DNA from: Fagopyrum homotropicum
Lineage: Eukaryota; Streptophyta; Magnoliopsida; Caryophyllales; Polygonaceae
Direction of reading: 5' to 3'
Assembly: GCA_033239125.1 (NCBI GenBank)
Contig: BSWB01000001.1
Coordinates: 140,693,981-140,757,980, forward strand
Length of the DNA stretch: 64,000 nt
A program made the position numbers and the translations under genes. Below are positions 44,022-55,341 of the stretch, one piece after another (position 1 is the first letter of the stretch; the number at the start of each line of letters is the position of its first letter). The notes beneath the pieces were generated by a model. That model was given only the letters and a program-made list of their open reading frames with translations, ran no database searches and was not told the DNA's origin.

Positions 44022-46826
44022 TGTAACACCCCAAATTTTCAGAACTCGGAGTGCTACTGGTTAGGACCTCACAATGGGTCCCGACCTTAGTTTGACAACA
44101 ATTTTACTATGATCTTGCAACAAGACACAGATAAGAAAAACCGAAATTTATAAAATATTATTTTAAAGAGATGAATGCAACAACATCTAACAGCCCACGG
44201 TACTTAAACAACTTGAAAGTCTAACTAACATAAAACGAAGAAAGAAACAACAAACAACACCCAACCCCACTCTAAGGAGTACGGAGACCCGGCTGACCAC
44301 TACTCCGGATCACTCAGTTGCTGCTCTAACCTGCGGTAAATCTAAAAACACAACTGAACAACCATTAGCTAGTTATCTAAACATTAGAAGAATAATAATA
44401 ATAGCACACACACACACATAAAATAGTAAACACTCATCATGCTTTCAAACAATTCATTTATTATCTTCATTTAAGTCATTCACTCTAATGATACTTATTT
44501 TGTGACACGAGGGATTCCCAAACCTCCCCTCCGTCCCCGTGTACCCATCAGGAGTGAATCCGATGCATCTCACCGTGTACCTGTATGGTCTGGGTATAGA
44601 GAACCTCCCAGTCTCCTGGCAGAGCTGGGCAGTGATGTCACGGCCCGTTATACATACACTTGGGCCTTAACACATAATAACAACGGTCGTCCTAACAAGT
44701 TGCTATTATAAACACACAACACACACACCACTATCGTCATCCAACTAACATCCAGAAACCAGCTAAGTAAGTCGCAAGGACTTACCTTGATCAAAAATCG
44801 CTTTCTCAAATCTCAACTCGGTCCAAACCCGTGGTAACTCAAACGCCTGTCAAATAAGGCATGTGGATCAAAATCACATCCAGCTGTCCAACCTCATGCG
44901 AAGGAATTACGGAAAAAGCTCTCTTACGGTAAAAGACCATTTTACCCTTAGTGCCGAAAATCTATGAAAGTCTATAACAAAGTTCCAAACTATTCTTTGG
45001 AACTCAAAACCATACTCAAAACTCTCCGAGGAACTTTACCAAAGATTTAAAAGAGTTAAACGCATTCTCGACTTTCATACAAAGTCACTAAGGTCCAACT
45101 TGGCTTAAGATACGGGGCTCGAATAAAATATAAAAATTTTCGAAATAAATATCTAGGTCATCCGATGATATTCACGGTACTCATAGGAGTAAAGATCTCT
45201 CAAAACTACCCAGCTAAAACTCCTACATAAATCTCTAAAGATGGTTCCAAATTCAGAAATTTCATACTTAGCCCAATTTTGGGTAATTTCACAACTGTTC
45301 AACCAGCCTACTTTGAGCCCTTATAAATAGAGATCCGACCGTTAGATTGATCTAAACTTTTGATACATAACAGTATGCAACTCAAACTATGTCATACTAA
45401 AAAAATGAACGGTGGATGATGCTTCTAAGGTATCGAATAACTAGTGTAAACATGACTGCGATACACAGATTTTCCAGCATGCTAACCTCTATGATTTATT
45501 AGAACTCCTGTGTTTAACTCTCCCTGGCCTCACCCTGGAAGTCTCCCTCTGATGTACACAAGCTTGCTGGTCACTAGATCGAACCTTTCTCGCAACATTG
45601 GACTCACGTAGACGGGTTGGTGACACGTCGGTTGGTTGCGTCCTTGTATGGGTTTGTTGGATCTGCAACATCACTCAGCTCCTGGATGAACTCGTTGGAT
45701 CTGCATTAACGTGCCAACGTTGGACTCCTTTTCACACACATAGAAATAAACGTATGCAGAAACTTACCCTAGGTCTGTGTAGTCGGCTGGAACTCGAGAC
45801 TGCTCCTGTTGGGCGTCTATAAAGGAGGTAACGTCGGCCAAGGTCGCACTATCTCTCGTCTTTCTTGCTGGCGGTGGTTACGCAGAGGAGCAGTGGAGAC
45901 AGACAGAAAAGGGAGGAGAGGTAGAGACGATGGTGAGCGGAAGATGCAGCGACCTTGGAATGTATCTGGGCCGGTCTAGACGAGGCTGGAAAGGGACGAT
46001 CGTCGTGGCCTGATCTTCTGCGTGATCTCCGGCTCGTTACAAGGTGAAGGATGGATGTAGTTGCTGCTCCCTGGGCTGCGAAGCGACGAACAGACGGCTG
46101 AAGAGCGAAGAAGAGACGTGTGCTCAGGAAGGGAGGATGCACATGATCTCGTACAAAAGGAAGGAGAGGTGATCTGGCTTTGCTATCGAAGGAAAGGGTA
46201 GATTGTAGCGTGATTTCCGGCAGTTACGCAGTGTCTTTCTCAGCCGTTATGTGAGGCAAGGGGAAAAAATAGAAGGGAAGCGGCTATCGAATGGGCTGAA
46301 GAGAAACGGAGGGCCGGACACTCTTCCTTTCTTGCTGGGTTGAACAACTACTGGGCCAGCACACCAACTACACCTCAATGGCTGGAGCAAGGCAACGCTG
46401 GGCTGGCGCCTGGTGTCTCCTGGGCTGCTCAGGTCCGTGTAGAGCAAAAATGGAGGCAAAGTGTTGCTGAGGGTTTAAAACAAAACAAATGGGCTGGCTA
46501 GTCACAACTTGTCAAAGCTTGCCATATCCTTGTCAAGCACATGCATGGCCTCGTCGCAAGTTTGTCATGGTTTCGCCATAACTTGTCATGATCTCGTCTT
46601 GATCTCGTCTCTAGGACGTCATGACCTTGTCAATGACAAGTCATGTTATCAACTAGGGTTTGAATTAGGGTTTGCTATAAAAATCTTATCATTTTATGTG
46701 AAGTGATATTACATAAAATGATAAAATTTTAAGATATTGTGTCCCATTAAATAGACAGCTAAGGATCAAAAGATCGAAAACCGATTTACTATGAAATTAA
46801 ACGGAATAAAAATTCCGGATATTACA
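44022..46826 (-). repeat. 5' LTR of element B
   Basis: Nearly identical to 37081-39882, adjoining the primer-binding site. The sense frame in the GC-rich block is shorter here (45849-46142, 97 codons), because a 1-bp indel (GATCTC against ATCTC) changes its end. Confidence 0.92.
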
Positions 46827-46831
46827 AAAGG

Positions 46832-48992
46832 GATCATAAATTCTTACACAAATGCTTCAAAGTGACTGCAATAATTACGACAATCATATTGGTTTCTCCG
46901 TATGCAGAAATGCAACACCAATATCATTTTTATCATTTATTGATGATATGATTATCTTCACTGAAGCAAACACGAACTCATGTCTTAAAACGGAAGAAAT
47001 CCTCGAAAGATACTACTCTATCTCTGGACAGAAGATCAATTACCTCAAATCTGCCCTCCAAACAACAAAAAATGCAAGCGATAGTGCATCACATAACTAA
47101 AAAATATACTAAATATGATCACCACGGCCACTCTTGACAGCTATCTTGGTTGCCAAGTTATCAATGGAAGGGTTAATAAAGACACCTTTATCAACATAAA
47201 CAATAAAACTAAGCAACAAATCCGTAAATGGAAAGCAAACTCTCTATCATAAGAAGGTAGAAACATACTTATAAAGCATAAGTTAGGTACTAAACCGTCT
47301 TTTACAATGCAAAGTTTTATGCTACCATTGCATAATTTGGACAACGTGACAAAACGTATATAAAAATTCTTTTGGAATAAAGGCGAACACCATCGACAAT
47401 GATCAATTGTGATGCAATTTATAAACAAAAAAAAATTGCGGTCTTGGATTAAGAAAATCCCTTATCACTATTAAAGTCCTTCAAATGAAGCAACCTTGGC
47501 AAAATTCTTGCTAGACCAAACAACATATGGGTCAAAATTGTGAATGAAAAATATTTGAAAAGTATCAACATACTATAGTATAATTTAAAAAATTCAACGT
47601 TTTGGAAATGGAAAAACTTGTTAAAACTCAAACCCGAGTTTAAAAATGGAATTATTTGACCAGTGGGTAATGGAAAAAACATTAATTTCTGGCAGGATAA
47701 TTGATTCACAACGACTCCTCTCATCAAGATGGTCCAAAAGAACAATTTAATCAACACTCATTTTATAGTTAGCCACTTCATTAAATCTAACGAATGGAAT
47801 GCCACCAAAATTGAAAATGAACTACAAAACATCATCAGCCCATCAATTAGGAAAGGAATCAAGGAAATATTTATCCAAAAAATAAAATCTCAGACAAATT
47901 ATACCAAAGAAGCAGTAATAATGGTTGGTTCTATATAAAATTAGCTTTGGAAATGCTCGAATAAGAGTCTTGCTGGCTCCTTGACTATTCATGTGAATGG
48001 ATACCCAACCAAAAATTAAAAATTTCAAATGGAAAATCTCAAGAAACAGTATCCCTACAGAAGAAAAACTTAACGAAAGAAGAATTGTGGTTACTAAACA
48101 CTTTGAATTATGTAACCACCAACTCAAAGACCTGGTAGTCTGGTACACCTACTTATTGATTGTCCTTACACTAATGTCATTGCAAAATTGATAGAACTAT
48201 CATAACCAATCTTAATACCATTAGTACGAAAACAAAAATGCACACGAACTCTTGTTGAAAATAAAAAACAAGATCGGGCTAATTAAGTTTACGTGCCTTC
48301 CAACTATATGGTGGAGTATTGGTTCTTTGGGAATAAAATCATTTTTAACAATGATGCAATTGGATCGGATCACAACATCTTAAATTTCATCAAAAGCCGA
48401 TTTCATAATTGGAAACTTCACATTACGGATGAGGACGATTACGAATTTAAAAATAATCAAAAGAACGGCATATCCATCACAAGGAAGAAAAATAACATCA
48501 AATGGGACAAACCAAAACCTCGATTCCACAAACTTAATTTTGATGGATCAACACTCGATTCGGGTATAACAACTATTGTTTTGTTATACGAAATCATAAC
48601 GGTGAAGTTATTAGCTTGGACAATAGGAAAAATAACTTTAACTCAACAATTAAAGTAGAATCCTTCGCGCTGAAAGCTGGACTAAAATAAACAATTAAGT
48701 TAAATATGAAAAAGATCGAAATAATGGGGGTGATAAATTATGTGCTATCAAGGCACTTCAAGGACTTTGGAGCTGCCCATGGGAGATCTAGATGATCTTA
48801 TCCAACTCTAGACTGGATCTTCGCATCTTTGAGAAAGTCCAGGTCAGACATGTGTTCAGAGAAATCAGCTGTGTTGTTGACCGATTGACCCATTTGGAAA
48901 CTTCGAACCCCTACACACCCTTTTGTAACGATCCTAAACTCTGTGTTCTCATCCGTAAAGATGTTTTAAGATGGACTACCTCTAAAAGATAG
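46832..48992 (+). pseudogene. 5'-truncated plant L1-type LINE (RT, zf-RVT, RNase H)
   Basis: Plus-strand ORF2 remnant in several frames. 46852-47100 carries PISFLSFIDDMIIFTEANTN (the FADD catalytic block, here FIDD) and SISGQKINYLKSAL. 47700-48200 carries the zinc-binding RT-associated region: PKIKNFKWKISRNSIPTEEK and HLLIDCP in an adjacent frame. 48293-48658 carries KWDKPKPRFHKLNFDGSTLD, the start of the C-terminal RNase H typical of plant LINEs, and 48792-48992 carries its end (VRHVFREISCVVDRLTHLET). The endonuclease and the N-terminal half of RT are missing; the left edge is the join to element A/B sequence. Many stops; inactive. Confidence 0.88.
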
Positions 48993-49029
48993 TCTTTTCT
49001 AACCGCTATCCGTTTTTAAAAAAAAACAT

Positions 49030-49690
49030 GTCGTTTCAATATTAAATAATTGTGACCTTTCTTCATATTAAAATAGTATTTAGCCGTCTATTTATTGATA
49101 ATTTCTCATATTATAATCTTTGAACATTCCCAAGAAGTCGTGACCTTTCTTATTTTATGTTTTTGCATTTTTACACTTCGAATGTTCGTTATATTTTTTT
49201 TCTTCATGCTAAACATCATGTTCCAATCTTTATTTGTTGGTAGTAGGTGAAACCTCTATTTTAATTGTTTTGTTTTAAAAATAAAGCTGAAGTAATTTGA
49301 TCAAATTTTAATAAAAGTTATATATCAAAGATTGTGTTGTCTTAGGCTTTCAAGATCTTAACAATGTCATTTTACAAAATTAATATGGCTAAAATGCTTG
49401 TTTACGCACTTTTAAAATTGTTAAAATATTGTCTTTTTTAACGTTTTCTTTCAATATGGTAAACTTACTTTGAATTGGAAACCATATTGCTAAATTACTT
49501 GTTTAGTGTACTTTTAAAATTGTTAAAATATTGTCTTTTTTTAATGTTTTCTTTCAATTTGGTAAACTTACTTTGATTTGGAAACAATATTTTGAAAATA
49601 TGTAGTAGGTATGTTTTAATGCTAAAAAATAAGGTAACTAAGATTTGAAGTGAAATTATTATATTTTTAATAAAAAATATGTATAAAATC
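49030..49690. repeat. Dispersed A/T-rich repeat, copy 1
   Basis: Shares TTTCAATATTAAATAATTGT and many following segments with 59037-59540. Contains an inner tandem duplication of about 115 bp (TTAAAATTGTTAAAATATTG at about 49408 and 49512). It begins about 40 bp after the LINE coding end, so it could be LINE 3' sequence, but no poly(A) end is seen here. Confidence 0.7.
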
Positions 49691-49699
49691 TGATTCGAT

Positions 49700-50474
49700 C
49701 TATTCAAATAAAATATATAAACTTATTTTGTTAAATATAAATGCGGCAATTAAATTGGACCAAAAAAATGAGACATATCTCCGGGCACTAAACACGTGGA
49801 AATTTAAATGAGGCGACTTCACAAATTTGTGACATAAATAACGTAGTTATATGATTTGCATCAAGGATTGATCTAAGGTCGGCTTTAATATATAGTATGA
49901 ACGATAGATTTAACCTTATGATAAAATTATAATCAAATTTAAATAAAATATGTTATAGATATTATATGGTGAAACAATAAATTCATGGCATGTGCTTTCA
50001 TTTTAAAAATGTTCTATAAATAACCGTATGACTAATATATTTAAAACATTTTCTTGATACATCATGATAAAAATCAGTCTAAAAGTTACTAGTAAAGCTT
50101 TTTTTTTCCATAAAAAGGGTAACTTTGCAATGTATGTCAAATTAAATTAATGTCATTTTAAATGGCTAAAAAGTGAAACACTCCCAGATTTTAAGGCGCG
50201 TTTTATAAATATTCTTTTATTACATTATTATTTTATATCGTAAGTTTTATGAGTATATATATTTATATATGTTTTTTTGTATCTTATTTTCATTAAAATT
50301 CAGAAAAAATTCCGAAATTTGTATACTAGCATATGGATATATGTTTTAACGAGTTTTGTTTTGTTGTATTAAAAAAAATCAAAACTTTCGGATCCTCTTT
50401 TCTTTTCCTTCTCTATTTCTTCTATTCCTTCTTTATTCTTTCTTCCCTTTCCTTCTCTTTTTCCTTCTTCTCTC
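49700..50474. other. A/T-rich DNA, no feature recognised
   Basis: Low-complexity A/T-rich sequence with a T/C-rich run at 50390-50480. I see no gene, terminal repeat or match to the other repeats in the window. Confidence 0.5.
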
Positions 50475-52748
50475 CCCGACCATTGGCCATGTTGGTCATA
50501 GTTTTACAACATTTTACTAGATCTTACATCAAGACACAAATGTGAGTAAAACAATTTGAAAACTATAAAGTATATTTGCATGAATGTATAACATGTGATA
50601 GTCTTACAAGACAAAATTATCATAATAACGTGCATGCAGAAACTTAAGACTCCCCCATCCCAATCTAAGTAAGTATGTGGACCCGGCTGACCATTCGCTC
50701 CGGATCTCCCTACAATTTCCTATACCTACAAAACATCTAAAAATACGGATAAATCGTTAACTAACAACCTAAATATTAGAAGAACCACACAAGCACAAAC
50801 ACACACAATGCGGAAACGAAAACACATAGCATGCTCTCACAGAATTCATTTATTATCTTCATTAAGGTTATCCACTTCTAAATCCAATTTATGCTTGCGG
50901 CACGAGAAGTCGAAGACTCTCACCTCCGTCCCTAGCTTTATCCAACAGAAGTGGTTCAGTGCACCTCCCCGTATACCATGTGGAATGGTTCAATACCCTC
51001 CTCGTATACCATGCCTGACCTAGTCGCTGAGAACCTCCCAGTCTCCCTCATGAGTTGAGTAGATGATGTCACCATCCATTATACTTGGGCCAAATATAAG
51101 TCGGTCATATTAATCTAGTTATTGTAAATAAACAAACAATAACATACATCACTCATGTGATTCAACCAATAGACAAATGCAGCTAAGTAAGCCCAAAGGA
51201 CTTATATGAACCAGGTCAAGTCCCGTCAAAAATATAACTCGATCCCGTCCGAGTATGATCTCAACTACCTGATCATAACATGAAACTTGTATTAATATAA
51301 CTTATCCGACATCTAAAAGTTCCAACTTCTAGGTCAACAATGAATATCTGAGAAAACGTACTAAAGTGACTCTTTTCTTAGAAAAGACGATTCTACCCTG
51401 GGAACCGGAAACCTCTAAAGGATCTAAAACGTCCCATGAACTTATATATACTAGAAACACAAGACGGGATGTCCTACTCTAAGCGGAAATGATTTAATGA
51501 GTTTGAAAGATGCCCAACTTTCAACTCCTTATCTAAACTAACTAAGGTCTAACTAACACGTTACTCCTAAATCCCAAACATTCCGAGAATACCTAATCAC
51601 GTGTAAAGCCACATCTACTCCTAAATCCTAATCCATAAAGGTCACACAAATCCCAAATCATCTCCAAGAACACAATTCTAAACCTACCCTAACTTTTTTA
51701 TAAGCCAACTATGCTTATACCTAACTTTGGAACATCACAAATTCGAATCTAATCGTTGGATTGCTCTCTAAACTTGATACATCATAATACGCATATCCAT
51801 AAATAACATATCAAAAGTTCAAGTTCATCAGAGGTATCTAAGTAATTCAAATTAGCATCACAAATCTGCATCAACATGTAGTTTCCTCAACACTTGATAT
51901 AATACAACACAACCTATAAAACTACACGAGGTCTCTACTTTGGGAAACTATAACTCTTGAACCACTCGTCGGATTCTTCTCAAATTTCAGTATGTTCTAC
52001 TATGCAACTCCAACTATAACTTATTCAAAATTCAACCATAAAGGAAGAATCTAGCTTACCCAAATCTAGACCCTAAGTTGACTGCTTGCCACTTCTTGAA
52101 ACTCGGAAAAATGTAATTGCTCTCACTGTTGCTCCTTGTTTGTTCTGAGTGAGTCTAGCGACATTACATGCATCGATTAGCACAAAAAGGGAAACTAAGG
52201 AAGAAAGGTGTGATATATACCCAGTCATGAGGTTCAAAAAAAGAAGCGCGACTGCAGCATAGTGAGGTGATGATGCACCCGCGGCCGGATGGAGGCGCAC
52301 CTACGGCTAGGGCTCAAGAGCGACAACGGCTGCAAATTTGTTCCTGTGTGCGAGGCCCGTCTGTGCGTTGTTGCAAGTTTGGAGACTTTGGTGATGCAGG
52401 GTCCATCTAGGTTGCTCATTCCACGTAAGGTCTATTGTTGCAACTGGTTGTTCGAGTTTGGAGAATCCGATGTAGTAGGTAAGTCTCAATGGCACGCAAA
52501 GATGGAGGCGAGGAGACCTTCTTTTGTTTGTTGGTGGCTGGGAAAGAAATGTCAAGACCAGGAGACCACCGGTTGTTCGTGAGGGTGGAGAGAGGAACGC
52601 CATCGGCTGCTGCTCGTCCAACAAGAACGCCGCCGGTTTATATGAAGGAGAAGGGAGGACGTTTGAGGTTGAACGTGAAGGCACGAACTAGGGTTTGATG
52701 GGAATTGAAGTTACGTGAAGGTGAGTAAGGGGCAACAAGCTTCACTCA
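50475..52748 (-). repeat. Eroded gypsy LTR related to families A and B
   Basis: Lacks the TGTAACACC start, but from about 50490 follows the same order: TTTTACAAC...GATCTTACATCAAGACAC, GGACCCGGCTGACCA, CTCCGGATCTCCCT, TTCATTTATTATCTTCATTA, CCCGTATACCATGTGGA, GAGAACCTCCCAGTCTCCCT, then GCTAAGTAAG and a GC-rich block at 52240-52700. The splice-donor-like site of the other LTRs is mutated here (ACTTATAT). The right end is unclear and probably continues a little past the Cassandra insertion. Confidence 0.7.
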
Positions 52749-52992
52749 TGTAAGACCTGAGGTTTTAGGGACGTTGTCCCCATGCCAACCATGCTCGTGT
52801 AGAAAATATCCCAAGAGGTCACCCGTCCTGAAATTGCTCTCGCACGAGCACGCTTAACTCCAGAGTTATTTGTCCCCACTCTACTATTGGAAAAGAAGAA
52901 TTCTTGTTGACATGGGTAGCAACCCATCCTTTTAAGTCAATCACAAACCCCCATTCAAATGATGCGGGATGTAAATTTTACGGGATATTACA
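52749..52992 (-). mobile_element. Cassandra-type solo LTR with 5S rRNA-like sequence
   Basis: 244 bp. On the minus strand it starts TGTAATATCCCGTAAAATTT and ends CAGGTCTTACA; on both sides is the perfect duplication ACTCA (52744-52748, 52993-52997). The middle contains a 5S rRNA-like segment, which defines the Cassandra family of short terminal-repeat retrotransposons in plants. Only one LTR is present, so it is a solo LTR. It is inserted in the eroded gypsy LTR or just beyond it. Confidence 0.85.
52795..52875 (-). ncRNA. 5S rRNA-derived segment within the Cassandra LTR
   Basis: The minus strand reads GAGTTAAGCGTGCTCGTGCG then AGAGCAATTTCAGGACGGGT and GACCTCTTGGGA. Plant 5S rRNA has AGTTAAGCGTGCTTGGGCGA then GAGTAGTACTAGGATGGGTG and ACCTCCCGGGAAG. 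The alignment is almost gap-free over the A box, intermediate element and C box region. In Cassandra this part is thought to have come from a 5S gene. It is not a functional 5S gene: the 5' and 3' ends of the RNA are unrecognisable. Confidence 0.82.
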
Positions 52993-52997
52993 ACTCA

Positions 52998-53887
52998 ACT
53001 CCTTATTGGGCCCATCCGGTTTGCCCTTGACGAACCCAGATGGCGTGTCTTGATGGGCCCGGATGGCTCAACAAAAATGTTAAAATCTAATGTCTTTTGT
53101 TGTTTATTTCCACTTTTGGTGGATAAAGATGTTTCATCGGAACTAGTTATGGAAAAATCAAATTTGGATTTCGGTCGTGGGGTTGAACGAATCGTCTTTT
53201 TATTGTAGAATCGTGTTCCGTGTCGCAAAGTCAAGCCCTTTCCTCAACGGGTGTCGAATTCTATAAGTGTTTTTTCAACTTTTCGCATAATTTTGGGTGA
53301 GTTGGTTAAGTAAGCCTTTTTTTTATCTAATATAGCATTAAATAGGTTCATTTGTTTATTATGTGATACATTATGCCCTTCTTATCTATTTATAAAGATT
53401 AATTAAAAGGGTTAAAAAAATTAAGAGAAAATTAGAGACGCTTACTGTGTATCATCAATACAAAAAATGTTTTACCAACTCATTCTTCTCTATAATTTTA
53501 ATTATAATTAATGATGAAAATGCCTTAAAAATAAATAAATTCAAATATTTGTAAAGAATTCATATATAACATTATTACTTTGTAAGAATTCAATTATGAG
53601 TATTAATATATATAAAGAAAAACTATCAAATTTCATAAAGAAATAATGATCATTCATTAAAGATTACATAAAGTAATCGAAATGCAAAGAAGCGAATGAT
53701 GAAGAGAGAACGGAAAAACTGATTCATTCAATAATTTGTGTGTATTGTTACATTGATGGTATTCACCTAATAATTCGTGTGTATTGTTACATTGATGGTA
53801 GTATTTATATCATCTAATAACTGAACCCAATTCAATTAAATATTTTACGACTTTCTTTTTTGGTATACTGGGATATTTTGTTATGCT
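52998..53887. other. A/T-rich DNA with a small tandem duplication
   Basis: 53722-53801 holds two copies of a 40-bp unit (AATAATTTGTGTGTATTGTT and following ACATTGATGGTA). The rest is A/T-rich with no recognised gene or element end. Confidence 0.55.
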
Positions 53888-53896
53888 TAAAAAATA

Positions 53897-54742
53897 GAGG
53901 AAACTACATAAAACCACCTTTAATAATCACTCTTTTGCAATAAATCACCTTTATAAAAAAAAATTAGCGTAAAACCACCCTTAATGTTCAACTACTTGCA
54001 GTAAACCATCCCTTATAATTTTTTTGGCAAAAAATCACCCTTAATTGCTAAATGTTTAACCACCCCATATTAATTAAAATTACTTGAAATAATTTAAAAT
54101 TAAAGCATTGACAAAGTAAATTTTCATTATTAATATCACAATCAATTTCTCTAGTTTGATTAAGTATTATAGTTTAGCTAAGTATTACAATTTATACTAC
54201 AAAAATAAACAAAAAAATTATACAAATTTATTATCCATCTACAAAAAATAAATTATCCAAATGTTATTTTCAATAATTTATATACTATTTCATGTTTTTA
54301 AGCCTAAACTACAAATATATTTTTTAATAAGCTATAACTTTATAAAAGCCAACATTTAATTTTGTTCATAACAAGAAAGTATGTTGGATTACTTTTTGTA
54401 CATTGGTAATAAAATTTGTTTTATTTTATATTTATGGTATAAATTGTAATACTTAACCAAACTATAATACTTAATCAAACTATTGAAATCATCTATAATA
54501 TTAATAATGAAAATTTACTTTGTCTACGCTTCAATTTTAAATTATTTGGAGTAGTTTTAATTAGTATGGGGTGACTAATTGCAAACATTTAAAAATTAAG
54601 GGTGGTTTTATAGCAAAAAAATTATAAGGGGTGGTTTACTACAAATAGTTGAATATTAAGGGTGGTTTTATGCTAATTGTTTTATAAAGGGTGGTTTATT
54701 GCAAAAGAGTAATTATTAAGGGTGGTTTTGTGTAGTTTCCTC
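53897..54742. mobile_element. MULE-type MITE, long terminal inverted repeats
   Basis: 846 bp, beginning GAGGAAACTACATAAAACCA and ending with the inverse TGGTTTTGTGTAGTTTCCTC. The inverted repeats extend about 300 bp inward (for example GTATAAATTGTAATACTTA in both arms). A perfect 9-bp duplication TAAAAAATA (53888-53896, 54743-54751) fits Mutator-like transposition. The AAACCACC phrase repeats at about 50-60-bp steps in each arm. No coding capacity. Confidence 0.9.
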
Positions 54743-54751
54743 TAAAAAATA

Positions 54752-55088
54752 TAGATAGCAAACCCTCCAACGTTGAATTTTATCAAGATCTATGCCCTAA
54801 AGTTTAATTTGAAGATTCGATAAGATTTTAGAGAAAAAGTTATATTCTATTTTGTAACTATGGTAAAAGTTATAGAGTGATTTTTTTTTCGGAAAAAAAA
54901 ACTCGAGCGCACACGCAATCAAGTTGCGCCCGGGACACGCCTACTGGAAAGTAAAACAAAATTAAAACGCAAAGCGTTCAATATGTGCGCCTCAACAAGG
55001 AAGCATGCGCAACATACTGCAGATACGTCTTTAATGAGACTCATGCGTACTGTGCATGTCAAAACTACAATGTCCGCTCAAATAGAAA
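54752..55088. other. Unassigned spacer
   Basis: Mixed composition with a more GC-rich stretch at 54900-55080 (CTCGAGCGCACACGCAATCA and following). No gene, inverted repeat or match to other window repeats recognised. Confidence 0.5.
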
Positions 55089-55341
55089 CTAGTGTATTAC
55101 CCGCACTTTGTGTGGGATTATGTTTTAAATTTATTTTTATGTAAGAGTTTAATTTTAATTTATATAAAAATCTATATATACTACTAAAGCAGCACCCATT
55201 TTGTCCACGTGTCAATCTCTAAGCCGTCCACGTCAGCTTTTTCCAATTTATTTACAGATTTGCCACAACGTATTTACAGATTTACCATTAATTATTTTAT
55301 AAAAAAAAATTTTATTAGAATTTGTAAACAGTCATCATGTC

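Larger units (their letters stand above)
35379..46826 (-). mobile_element. Gypsy element B: young LTRs, decayed interior
   Basis: LTRs at 37081-39882 (2802 bp, its first TG also at 35379-35380 on the other side of the solo LTR) and 44022-46826 (2805 bp). Element duplication AAAGG at 35374-35378 and 46827-46831. An initiator-Met primer-binding site (TGGTATCAGAGC on minus) lies at 44007-44018. By manual count the LTRs differ at about 33 sites plus a few small indels (near 98.8 percent identity). The 4.1-kb interior has no intact gene. A chromodomain remnant places it among chromoviruses related to families A and the Tekay-like element. Confidence 0.92.

Noticed and set aside
52289..52582. 97-codon plus frame
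   Set aside because: In the GC-rich block of the eroded LTR; no family and no conservation with the other LTR blocks that I can see.
52795..52875. Functional 5S rRNA gene
   Set aside because: Only the middle of 5S is recognisable, and it lies inside LTR-type termini with a target-site duplication.
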